The notes beneath the pieces were generated by a model. The model saw nothing but the letters and a program-made list of their open reading frames with translations. It had not been told where the DNA came from and did not search any database. From NCBI GenBank assembly GCA_028292565.1, contig JAQGMD010000111.1, positions 1-6,787 on the forward strand: DNA of 6,787 nt. The letters are read 5' to 3'. Positions 1 to 6,202 of the stretch are shown in pieces; the first letter of the stretch is position 1, and every line of letters begins with the position of its first letter. The DNA comes from Burkholderia sp. (GTDB lineage Bacteria; Pseudomonadota; Gammaproteobacteria; Burkholderiales; Burkholderiaceae). Both the position numbers and the translations under genes were made by a program.

Positions 1-20
1 GGTCTGTGCCCGGGCTTTTT
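1..20 (+). terminator. Right half of a probable intrinsic terminator, cut by the window edge
   Basis: The sequence CCCGGGC (9-15) is followed directly by TTTTT (16-20). The window opens with GG and a six-base TCTGTG stretch. These fit the end of a left arm and the loop of a hairpin whose remaining left-arm bases lie outside the window. A GC-rich arm followed by a T-run on the plus strand is the usual form of a rho-independent terminator, which would serve a plus-strand gene to the left. The left arm cannot be seen, so this is an inference from half the structure. Confidence 0.45.
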
Positions 21-45
21 GTATGTAGGTCCTTTTCCGGACATT

Positions 46-195
46 TCAATTTGGCTGGTAGCACTGAAGTCGCATAATTGACGTTATGTCAAATAAATTG
101 TGGGCAAACACCGCATCGTGAAAACAAACACTCTCACACTTTCTATCCCCGCGCAGCGCGGATGGCTTCCCGTGCTGGGACGCGACCGCAATCAT
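46..195 (-). CDS. Candidate 49-residue ORF with a strong ribosome binding site (doubtful)
   Basis: This short minus-strand frame starts with ATG (195-193) and ends with TGA (48-46). Its main support is an excellent Shine-Dalgarno sequence, AAGGAGGA (208-201), placed about six bases from the ATG. The peptide begins MIAVASQHGKP and has three cysteines. It has no membrane segment, signal peptide or motif that I recognise. The ribosome binding site overlaps one arm of a 7-bp perfect inverted repeat (AAGATCC 197-203, GGATCTT 220-226), so the start region could be folded in the RNA. The match may be chance, and coding potential is not shown. I would not call it a gene without homologues or expression data. 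Confidence 0.18.
   Translation of the reverse strand: MIAVASQHGKPSALRGDRKCESVCFHDAVFAHNLFDITSIMRLQCYQPN
78..92. promoter_or_regulatory. 15-bp palindrome TTGAC-N5-GTCAA, operator-like, with a weak promoter-like sequence before it
   Basis: TTGAC (78-82) and GTCAA (88-92) form a perfect 5-bp inverted repeat around GTTAT, a form typical of dimeric regulator sites. Just upstream on the plus strand, TTGGCT (51-56) and CATAAT (73-78) are spaced 16 bp apart and resemble a sigma-70 promoter, which would put the palindrome at the transcription start. No convincing gene follows on the plus strand, so any target is unknown. The half-sites resemble but do not match the FNR/ANR box (TTGAT-N4-ATCAA), and the spacing differs by one. 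A 5-bp arm can arise by chance. Confidence 0.22.
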
Positions 196-310
196 GAAGA
201 TCCTCCTTCTCATGTTGACGGATCTTGTCTTCAGTTTGTGTCTCCAGCTTCCAAGGAGCGAAGCGATTTTATGATCGGGGGATCCTGTCGGAATTCTTTC
301 AGCGTCGGAC

Positions 311-457
311 GCACTTAGGACCCGCGCAGCAATAAGTTGTCATTTTTGGTGGCCGTAGCGGGCGCACTGCGGCGTGTCATGCGCACTAGGCGGCCCCCTT
401 GCATTGCATCCCCGCCGCGAAAATGAACAACTTGTTGCGGTGCGGGCGCTTAGGGCC
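311..457. repeat. Flanking imperfect direct repeat, possible 9-bp target-site duplication
   Basis: GCACTTAGGACC (311-322) and GCGCTTAGGGCC (446-457) match at 10 of 12 positions in the same orientation. The nine bases at 312-320 (CACTTAGGA) and at 447-455 (CGCTTAGGG) lie exactly outside the two ends of the inverted-repeat element at 321-446 and match at 7 of 9. This is the geometry expected of a target-site duplication made by a transposition event and since decayed. The two mismatches leave chance similarity open. Confidence 0.4.
321..446. repeat. 126-bp inverted-repeat element, MITE-like or IS remnant
   Basis: The left arm (321-348) and the reverse complement of the right arm (446-418) share the same sequence: both start CCCGC and both contain GCAA, then AAGTTGT and CATTTT. 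About 24 of 28 positions are Watson-Crick pairs; three of the remainder are G-T pairs, with one mismatch and one bulged base (426). The 69-bp centre has no ORF but contains smaller stems, including GGCCG/CGGCC (351-355 with 391-395) and GCGCA/TGCGC (362-366 with 380-384). Near-identical 9-bp direct repeats abut both ends. Terminal inverted repeats, no coding capacity and flanking duplications together fit a miniature inverted-repeat transposable element or an internally deleted insertion sequence; I cannot name a parent family. It lies 21 bp past the kup stop codon, so in the kup transcript it would form a long hairpin and could end or stabilise the mRNA. A structured RNA unrelated to transposition is the alternative. 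Confidence 0.55.
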
Positions 458-467
458 GGAACCCGGT

Positions 468-2351
468 TCAGATTTCTACCTGCGCGCCCAATTCGATCAC
501 ACGGTTACGCGGTAGCCGAAAATAGTCCGCCGCATCCCTGGCCAAGCGCGACATCGCCGCATAGAGCCTTTCGCGCCATAGCGCCATGCCGCCTCCTACG
601 GTCGAAATCACGGTTTGGCGGGAGATGAAGAATGAAGTTTCCATCATGTCGAATTCCAGGCCCGCCCTGTCGCACATCTTCAAGGCAAGCGGAATGTCTC
701 GAACATCCTTGAAGCCGTAGTACACGTTCACCTGATAACACTGTTGTCCCAGTGATTCCACCGTGACGCGGCCGGATGCCGGGATGGTAGGCACATCCTC
801 GTTGATAACGGTCAGGAACACGGTCCGTGCGTGCAAAACCTTGTTGTGTGACAGGTTATGGAGCATCGCGTGGGGGACGCCGTCGCCTTCTGCACGAAAG
901 AAAACCGCTGTGCCGTCTACGCGCGGTGGCGGGTTGATAAAGAGCGACTCCAGAAAATCCTTGAGGGGAATCGCGTGCCTCTTGAGGTTCTCGAATAACA
1001 GTTCCCGTCCGTTCTTCCAGGTGAGCATGATGATCACCATGGCCGCACCCAGGGCCAACGGAAACCATCCGCCGTGGATGATTTTCAGTGTGGTTGCAGC
1101 GAACAGCGTGATATCGATGATGAGGAAGGACCCGGTGGCGAACAAAGACAGCATCAGGTTGTACCGCCACTTTGTTCGGATAACGAAGAATGTCAGTATG
1201 GTGGTCATCAGCATGGTGACGGTGACGGCAATGCCGTACGCCGCCGCCAGGTTGGACGAAGATCCAAATTCGACGACGGCAAAAATCACCACCACGCACT
1301 GCACCCAGTTCACCAGCGGAATGTAGATCTGACCAATCTCCCGTTCCGAGGTGTAAATGACTTCCATGCGCGGCAAAAAGCCGAGAGAGATTGCCTGTTG
1401 TGTCATCGAAAACGAGCCGGAAATAGTGGCCTGCGAGGCGATGACTGTCGCCACGGTGGAGAGTGCCACCAGCGGATAAACGCCCCAACTGCCAATCTGT
1501 TGATAGAACGGATTGGACACGGCATCGGGGTGCGACAGCAAGAGCGCGCCCTGCCCTAAATAATTGAGCGCGAGTGCGGGGAAAACCATGGCGAACCATG
1601 CTGTGCGTATAGGCCTTTTTCCAAAGTGGCCCATGTCGGCATAGAGCGCTTCCGCGCCAGTAAATGCAAGGACGATCGCGCCAAGCGCGATAAAAGCGAA
1701 CCAGCCGTTTGCGCCAAGAAAGCGCAATGCGTGGCGTGGGTCGATGGCCGCAAGAATTTGCGGACTCTCGACGATATTGGCAATCCCTAACGCGGCGAGC
1801 GTCATGAACCAGACCAGCATGACCGGCCCAAACCACTTTCCGATTCCGGCCGTCCCATGCCGCTGCAACATATATAACGCGACAAGCACCGCGACCGTCA
1901 GGGGTACCACGTAGGTGCGAAAGGCCGGCGTTGCTACTTCGAGGCCTTCGATGGCCGACAGCACCGAGATGGCCGGCGTGATGACGCCGTCTCCGTAAAA
2001 CAGCGCGGCGCCGATCAAGCCGGTGAGCATGACCGGATGATACCAACGCGATTTCGGCGTGACCGATGACAGCGCCAGCGCCAGCAATGCCATGATTCCG
2101 CCCTCGCCCCGGTTATTTGCCCGCAGGACCAGGGTCACATATTTCAGCGAGACGACGATGGTCAGTCCCCACAGGATCAACGACACCGCGCCCAACACGT
2201 TTGCAGGGTTCAGTGTCAACCCGTGTTCTTTGGAAAACACTTCTTTTATCGTGTAGAGCGGGCTCGTCCCTATATCGCCGTAGACGACGCCGATTGCCGC
2301 GACAGTGACCGTCGCGAGGCCGCTTTTTTCGATCGAAGGGTCGGAATGCAA
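468..2351 (-). CDS. kup: Kup family low-affinity potassium transporter
   Basis: This 627-residue inner-membrane protein belongs to the KUP/HAK/KT family, which takes up potassium, probably by proton symport. The length matches E. coli Kup (about 622 residues). Family signatures are clear: GVVYGDIGTSPLYT (21-34), ANNRGEGGIMALLAL (78-92) and FYGDGVITPAISVLSAIEGL (118-137), with acidic residues D26, D121 and E135 in conserved membrane positions. About twelve membrane segments span residues 14-455, followed by a cytoplasmic C-terminal domain ending in the typical ELGAQVEI. The start codon is TTG (2351-2349). It is supported by GAAAGG (2363-2358) six bases upstream, by an in-frame TAA just before that, and by the absence of any ATG or GTG before the first membrane segment; the next ATG is at residue 87. 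It lies 52 bp after the aldo/keto reductase gene on the same strand with no T-tailed hairpin between, so co-transcription is possible. Identification is secure. Confidence 0.97.
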   Translation of the reverse strand: MHSDPSIEKSGLATVTVAAIGVVYGDIGTSPLYTIKEVFSKEHGLTLNPANVLGAVSLILWGLTIVVSLKYVTLVLRANNRGEGGIMALLALALSSVTPKSRWYHPVMLTGLIGAALFYGDGVITPAISVLSAIEGLEVATPAFRTYVVPLTVAVLVALYMLQRHGTAGIGKWFGPVMLVWFMTLAALGIANIVESPQILAAIDPRHALRFLGANGWFAFIALGAIVLAFTGAEALYADMGHFGKRPIRTAWFAMVFPALALNYLGQGALLLSHPDAVSNPFYQQIGSWGVYPLVALSTVATVIASQATISGSFSMTQQAISLGFLPRMEVIYTSEREIGQIYIPLVNWVQCVVVIFAVVEFGSSSNLAAAYGIAVTVTMLMTTILTFFVIRTKWRYNLMLSLFATGSFLIIDITLFAATTLKIIHGGWFPLALGAAMVIIMLTWKNGRELLFENLKRHAIPLKDFLESLFINPPPRVDGTAVFFRAEGDGVPHAMLHNLSHNKVLHARTVFLTVINEDVPTIPASGRVTVESLGQQCYQVNVYYGFKDVRDIPLALKMCDRAGLEFDMMETSFFISRQTVISTVGGGMALWRERLYAAMSRLARDAADYFRLPRNRVIELGAQVEI

Positions 2352-2403
2352 GGGTCGCCTTTCGGATTGTTATTGCCGGAACGGCATCCGATCCTGGCCG
2401 GGG

Positions 2404-3357
2404 CTATCGGCGCCCTTCCCACCACGCCACGATACGTTTGCGCATGGCCTCGTCCGGAAGTGTCCCCATACCTGCGCGACAGTTATCGGCCATATGCTGT
2501 GGACGTCTGGTTCCCGGGATGGCGCAGGTAACGGACGGATGACCGAGCACGTACTTAAGCAAGACCTGCGCCCATGTGTCGCAGCCGATTTCGCCTGCCC
2601 ATGGCGGCAGCGGAACATTGGCGAGATTGCGTAGCAAGCCGCCGCCGCCGAATGGCTGATTCACCAGCACGGCGATGCCGCGGTCGGCGGCCAGCGGCAG
2701 TAATTTTCGCTCTGCCTCGCGGTCGTCCAATGAGTAGTTGAGTTGTACAAAATCCAGTTTCTCGGCACGCATGATCGATTCGAGTTCGTTGTACGCGCTT
2801 TCAGTGTAATGGGTGATGCCAATATAGCGGATACGGCCTTCCGCCTTCCATTGCCTTAAAGTTTTCATATGCGTACGCCAGTCGACCAGATTATGGATCT
2901 GCATCAGGTCGAGCGGCTGTTTTCCCAAGAGTTGCATAGAACGTTCCATTTGCTTGATGCCGGCGTCACGACCGCTGGTCCATACCTTGGTCGCGACAAA
3001 CGCCTTGTCGTGCGTCTTTGCTGCCGACAATAATTCGCCGACCACCTGCTCCGAGCGTCCGTACATCGGGGAGCTGTCGATGACCGAACCTCCCGTGGAA
3101 AAGAGCACGCTCAGCACTTGGTGCAAAGGCGCGCGTTCTTCCTTGCCGGGCCCCACGTCGAATGTCTGCCATGTGCCGCAACCGACGATGGGCAACAGTT
3201 CTCCACTCGCCGGAATCGGGCGCTTGTGCAGCCGGCCGCTGTCTGCCGCATCGTTCTTACCGTGCACAGTGCCATTCAATCCGAGGGTCACCGCGGCCGC
3301 CATAGCCAGCCTGAGGAACTCGGACCGGGTCATCGCCTGTATATGCTGTCGTCTCAT
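2404..3357 (-). CDS. Aldo/keto reductase with degenerate Tat-like N-terminus
   Basis: This 317-residue protein is a member of the aldo/keto reductase superfamily, NAD(P)H-dependent TIM-barrel enzymes that reduce carbonyl compounds; the substrate cannot be told. The catalytic tetrad is complete: D94 and Y99 (VIDSSPMYG), K124 (ATKVW) and H155 (MQIHN). The cofactor-side motif IPGT is at 280-283. The catalytic domain starts near residue 50, after an N-terminal stretch with a hydrophobic segment (about 17-27). That stretch contains TRSEFLR (10-16), which resembles the Tat signal consensus S/T-RR-x-F-L-K but has serine in place of the second arginine. The start at 3357 is supported by AGAGGA (3368-3363) five bases upstream and by the ATGA overlap with the preceding transporter gene, which implies translational coupling. 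A second ATG at residue 9 would give the cleaner signal-like start but has a weaker ribosome binding site. The family call is secure; export is uncertain. Confidence 0.93.
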   Translation of the reverse strand: MRRQHIQAMTRSEFLRLAMAAAVTLGLNGTVHGKNDAADSGRLHKRPIPASGELLPIVGCGTWQTFDVGPGKEERAPLHQVLSVLFSTGGSVIDSSPMYGRSEQVVGELLSAAKTHDKAFVATKVWTSGRDAGIKQMERSMQLLGKQPLDLMQIHNLVDWRTHMKTLRQWKAEGRIRYIGITHYTESAYNELESIMRAEKLDFVQLNYSLDDREAERKLLPLAADRGIAVLVNQPFGGGGLLRNLANVPLPPWAGEIGCDTWAQVLLKYVLGHPSVTCAIPGTRRPQHMADNCRAGMGTLPDEAMRKRIVAWWEGRR

Positions 3358-4661
3358 TCGAATCCTCTTTTGTCGGATATGCCCTTCCCTACTCTGTTCG
3401 GAGATCCGGCCCGCTCTTCTTGCGTAGCGCCCAGACGCAGTGCCAATCCCGTCCAGGCCGCAGCCAATGGCACAAACAGTATGGCCAGGCCGGAGAAGCC
3501 GATGCCGAGCGCCGCCAGCCCCGCAAATAACCAGCCGCTTGCCGCATCGCCGCCCCGGTACACCACGGTTTCGATCACGCTTTTGGCCTTGTACTTCGAT
3601 GCACGGCTGACCACTGTGAACAGCACTTCGCGAGCCGGCCGGACGATTGCGTAGTCGACAGCGCGACGAGTACCTTGGGCGAGACCGAGCATCAAAAGGC
3701 CCGGCATGAGGGCGAGCCCCGCGATTGCAATCACGCTGATGACCGGCAACAAAACCAGCGCGGAAACCACGCCGAAACGTTGGAGAAAACGGCCCGTAAC
3801 CGCCAACTGCAACACTATCGCAAAACAGGATACTGCAAGATCGACAGACGCAAAGAACCGGGTCCGGGAAACGGTATCAGGCAGGCGGTCGGCAACAATC
3901 CGGCCTTGCTCAAGATAAAGAAATGTGGATGCCAGCGTGTGTAGCAGCAGGTAGAGAACGATGCTCAGCAGGTAGCGATCACGCAGAGTCAATGTAATGC
4001 CTGCAAATATCCCGCCGTCCAATCGGGTATTGAATCGATCGGAATTTATCGGAGCGGCGGACCGAGTCGCCCGCGCGCAGCACTGCACGGCCAGTTCCAA
4101 CAGGAGCGCGGCAAGTACTGCCAACGCTGCCGGACCAAGTGCCGCCACCAGCGACGCCGTCAGCGCCGGGCCGGCGAGCGCACCCGCAGTACCACCGGCA
4201 GCAATGAACCCGAACAGGCGGCGTCCTTGCTCGTTGCTGAAATGGTCGGCCATGACACTCCAGAAAATACTGACGACGAACAGGTTGAAGACGCTGATCC
4301 ATACGAAGAAGACACGGGCAACCATATCCTCGTGTATACCGGTGGCGAACAGTGCGCCGAATCCGAGAATGTTGAGCGTGAAGAAACGATAGACATAGGG
4401 CACAAATTTTCGCGGCGGCCACCGCGTTGCGACCGCGCCGAATAGCGGCACCAGTACCAGCATGGCGAAAAAGGTCGCGGTGAACAGCCAGGGAAGCTGG
4501 CCAGCGCCACTATGCAACCCTAGCGCATCGCGCAATGGGCGTAACAGGTAGTAAGCGCACAGCAGGCAAAAGAAATACGCGAAGCTGAACAGCAGTGCTC
4601 CTCTTTCCTGCGGTTGAACGTCCACCAGTCTGGCGAGCATATTTTGCGGAACCGGGTTCAT
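3354..4661 (-). CDS. MFS / ATP-ADP translocase-like multi-pass transporter
   Basis: This protein of 435 residues from the chosen start is an integral membrane protein with about twelve hydrophobic segments. Two motifs stand out: YYLLRPLRDALG (37-48), at the end of the first membrane segment, and a stretch at 133-165 with FWSVMAD, RRLFGF and AAGGTAGALAGP. These resemble bacterial proteins annotated as MFS transporters related to the ATP/ADP (Npt/TLC) exchangers; free-living bacteria carry such relatives with unknown substrates, so nucleotide transport should not be assumed. The ATG at 4661 is preferred because the protein then begins MNPVPQNMLARLVDVQPQERGALL, a natural cytoplasmic lead into the first membrane segment. 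The ATG at 4727 would add 22 residues, and neither has a strong ribosome binding site. The stop codon overlaps the reductase start (ATGA), so the two proteins are probably made together. The C-terminal 20 or so residues are hydrophilic. Confidence 0.8.
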   Translation of the reverse strand: MNPVPQNMLARLVDVQPQERGALLFSFAYFFCLLCAYYLLRPLRDALGLHSGAGQLPWLFTATFFAMLVLVPLFGAVATRWPPRKFVPYVYRFFTLNILGFGALFATGIHEDMVARVFFVWISVFNLFVVSIFWSVMADHFSNEQGRRLFGFIAAGGTAGALAGPALTASLVAALGPAALAVLAALLLELAVQCCARATRSAAPINSDRFNTRLDGGIFAGITLTLRDRYLLSIVLYLLLHTLASTFLYLEQGRIVADRLPDTVSRTRFFASVDLAVSCFAIVLQLAVTGRFLQRFGVVSALVLLPVISVIAIAGLALMPGLLMLGLAQGTRRAVDYAIVRPAREVLFTVVSRASKYKAKSVIETVVYRGGDAASGWLFAGLAALGIGFSGLAILFVPLAAAWTGLALRLGATQEERAGSPNRVGKGISDKRGFE

Positions 4662-4802
4662 ATCAATTAAAAAGAAGCCCGCATGTTTGCAGCCCACAAA
4701 TATATGCCAGTTGTTGTGCGGGCGCATATAACATTAAACAAGAAACGTTGACACTCAGGGAGACGAGGATAGTTCGCGTCCCAGTGCAGACTCTCATGTG
4801 AA
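4662..4802. promoter_or_regulatory. Divergent intergenic region between the transporter and nfeD operons
   Basis: This 141-bp gap separates genes that run away from each other, so it should hold promoters for both strands. On the plus strand there is a perfect -35 hexamer TTGACA (4748-4753). The best -10 candidates after it are poor: GATAGT at 4768-4773 is only 14 bp away, and TAGTTC at 4770-4775 has the better spacing but little match. On the minus strand, TATATT (4704-4699) could be a -10 for the transporter. It would fit the start at 4661 and exclude 4727, but no good -35 precedes it. The region is more AT-rich than its surroundings. Individual promoter calls are weak. Confidence 0.35.
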
Positions 4803-6200
4803 ATGATGAATGCGCAAACAGTCGCCAGGATTCTTATCGCCATCACGTTGACGGCAATGTCCGGATGGGTGGTCGCGGCGCCGGCGCCAGCGCCAGCGCC
4901 AGTCATGGTGTTGACCGTCGACGGCGCAATCACCCCGGCCAGCGCCGATTACGCGGGTCGCGGTATAGCTCGGGCTACACGCGATGGCGCGCAACTGGTC
5001 GTGTTGAAAATTGATACCCCTGGCGGACTCGACACGTCGATGCGAACGGTCATTAAAGCAATTCTGGCGTCGCCCGTGCCCGTTGCCGCCTATGTCGCAC
5101 CCAGCGGAGCGCGAGCCGCTAGCGCCGGCACCTATATCCTGTATGCCAGCCATATCGCTGCGATGGCCCCGGGAACCAATCTCGGTGCGGCCACGCCGGT
5201 CCAGCTTGGCGCTCCCTCGGGCCAGGAGCCGGGCAAGCCTGCGCAAAAAGACAAAAAGGACGGGCTGGACGACAAGGCTCCGGCAGAGATGCCTACGCAA
5301 CAACCAATGACACGCAAGCAGGTCAACGATGCCGCTGCGTACATACGCGGCCTTGCGCAGATGCGGGGGCGCAATGCGGAGTGGGCGGAACAGGCGGTAC
5401 GCGAGGCGGTGAGCCTGTCGGCGGACGAAGCATTAAAGCTGCGTGTAATTGATATCGTCGCCGCCGATGTGCCGGCTCTGTTACGGCAAGTGGACGGGCG
5501 TAAACTGAATCTCCAAGGGCAGGAGAAAGTCCTGGCGACCGCCGACGCGCCGATCGTCGCCTATGAACCGGACTGGCGCGTGAAACTGCTTGCCGTGATC
5601 ACCGATCCCAGCATAGCGCTGCTGCTGCTGGCAATCGGCGTTTACGGGCTCCTGTTCGAATTCATGAGCCCCGGGATGGTTCTGCCGGGCGTGCTCGGCG
5701 CCATTTGCCTGCTGCTTGCGCTCTATGCGCTCCAGCTGTTGCCGGTGAACTATGCCGGCCTGGCGCTCATTGTGCTCGGCATCGCGTTCATGGTGTCGGA
5801 GGCATTCCTTCCGAGTTTCGGAGCACTGGGCCTGGGCGGGGTTGCCGCGTTCATCATCGGCGCCGTCATTCTGATCGATACCGAGTTGCCCGGCTTCGGC
5901 ATCCCTACCGCGCTGATAGTCGGCGTTGCCGTGGTGAGCGGCCTGCTGATCGCGACCATTACGAGCGTCGCATTGAAGACGCGGCGGCGTACTGTCGTGA
6001 TAGGCGAACGAGATATGGTGGGGGCCGTCGCCGAAGTCGTGGAGGCAAATGACGGCGGTGGTTGGGCGCGCATCCACGGTGAGAACTGGCGCGTCGTCAG
6101 CAAGACGCCATTGTGGCCCGGGCAAAAGGTCCGGGTGCTGGCGAGAAACGGGCTGGTGCTGGAAGTCGCGCCTGTCGGCAATCACGCAACGGGAGAATAG
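4803..6200 (+). CDS. NfeD-family membrane-bound serine protease (stomatin operon partner protein)
   Basis: This 465-residue protein has the full long-NfeD architecture. A signal peptide or N-terminal membrane segment (about 8-26) is followed by an Ala-Pro repeat (26-33). A ClpP-like protease domain (34-230) has LKIDTPGG (68-75) and the nucleophile S107 in RAASAGTYI. Comparison from memory with Pyrococcus PH1510 (Ser97/Lys138) places the general base at K172 in TRKQVND, so the dyad is intact. A hydrophilic, lysine-rich insert (about 133-168) separates the two catalytic residues. Some four or five membrane segments (about 260-390) follow, then a C-terminal NfeD OB-fold domain (395-455). The related archaeal protease cleaves the hydrophobic end of its partner stomatin, and the slipin gene begins 2 bp downstream, so the same partnership is likely here. 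The start is 4803 or the adjacent ATG at 4806: an in-frame TAG at 4770 leaves no other choice. No clear Shine-Dalgarno sequence precedes it. Confidence 0.93.
   Translation: MMNAQTVARILIAITLTAMSGWVVAAPAPAPAPVMVLTVDGAITPASADYAGRGIARATRDGAQLVVLKIDTPGGLDTSMRTVIKAILASPVPVAAYVAPSGARAASAGTYILYASHIAAMAPGTNLGAATPVQLGAPSGQEPGKPAQKDKKDGLDDKAPAEMPTQQPMTRKQVNDAAAYIRGLAQMRGRNAEWAEQAVREAVSLSADEALKLRVIDIVAADVPALLRQVDGRKLNLQGQEKVLATADAPIVAYEPDWRVKLLAVITDPSIALLLLAIGVYGLLFEFMSPGMVLPGVLGAICLLLALYALQLLPVNYAGLALIVLGIAFMVSEAFLPSFGALGLGGVAAFIIGAVILIDTELPGFGIPTALIVGVAVVSGLLIATITSVALKTRRRTVVIGERDMVGAVAEVVEANDGGGWARIHGENWRVVSKTPLWPGQKVRVLARNGLVLEVAPVGNHATGE
4878..4901 (+). repeat. Tandem hexamer repeat GCGCCR x4
   Basis: Four in-frame copies of GCGCC followed by G or A encode (Ala-Pro)4 at residues 26-33 of the NfeD-type protease, directly after the signal peptide-like segment. 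Six-base units can be gained or lost by slippage without shifting the frame. The repeat probably forms a stiff linker, and its length may differ between strains. Confidence 0.85.
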
Positions 6201-6202
6201 CC

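Larger units (their letters stand above)
1..467. other. Non-coding left region downstream of kup
   Basis: No ORF here has recognisable protein features. The longer open frames (100-318 and the part of 374-628 that lies here) have no good ribosome binding site and read like translated non-coding sequence. The region holds the partial terminator at 1-20, a palindrome at 78-92, a small hairpin (CCGCG-CAG-CGCGG, 149-161), a candidate small ORF at 46-195 on the minus strand, and the 126-bp inverted-repeat element at 321-446. An 11-bp palindrome, GAACCCGGTTC (459-469), overlaps the kup stop codon. I recognise nothing else in it. Confidence 0.6.

Noticed and set aside
194..274. Plus-strand 26-residue frame beginning MKILLLMLTDLVFSL, signal-peptide-like
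   Set aside because: Very short, no good ribosome binding site, and the leucine run is just the complement of the minus-strand purine-rich AAGGAGGATC sequence.
276..294. Adjacent BamHI and EcoRI sites suggesting cloning-vector sequence (also a PstI site at the window end)
   Set aside because: The intervening and flanking bases do not match a polylinker, and the surrounding sequence is continuous with ordinary chromosomal sequence; six-base sites occur by chance.
100..318. Plus-strand 72-residue frame starting with GTG
   Set aside because: No ribosome binding site, no domain or membrane features, and composition like translated non-coding DNA; part of it overlaps the flank of the inverted-repeat element.
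321..446. Integron attC recombination site
   Set aside because: The long imperfect palindrome invites the idea, but the ends lack the RYYYAAC and GTTRRRY core sites, and there is no integrase or cassette context.
856..2046. 396-residue open frame on the minus strand inside kup
   Set aside because: It is an alternative frame of kup, which has clear family motifs over the same bases; the translation is rich in His, Arg and Cys and shows no domain.
2374..2386. Hairpin TGCCG-GAA-CGGCA between the reductase and kup as a terminator
   Set aside because: The stem is only 5 bp and no T-run follows on the minus strand.
4794..5303. Minus-strand 169-residue frame opposite nfeD
   Set aside because: It is antisense to the well-supported NfeD-type gene and its low-complexity Arg/Gly stretches come from the GCGCCR repeat and GC-rich codons.
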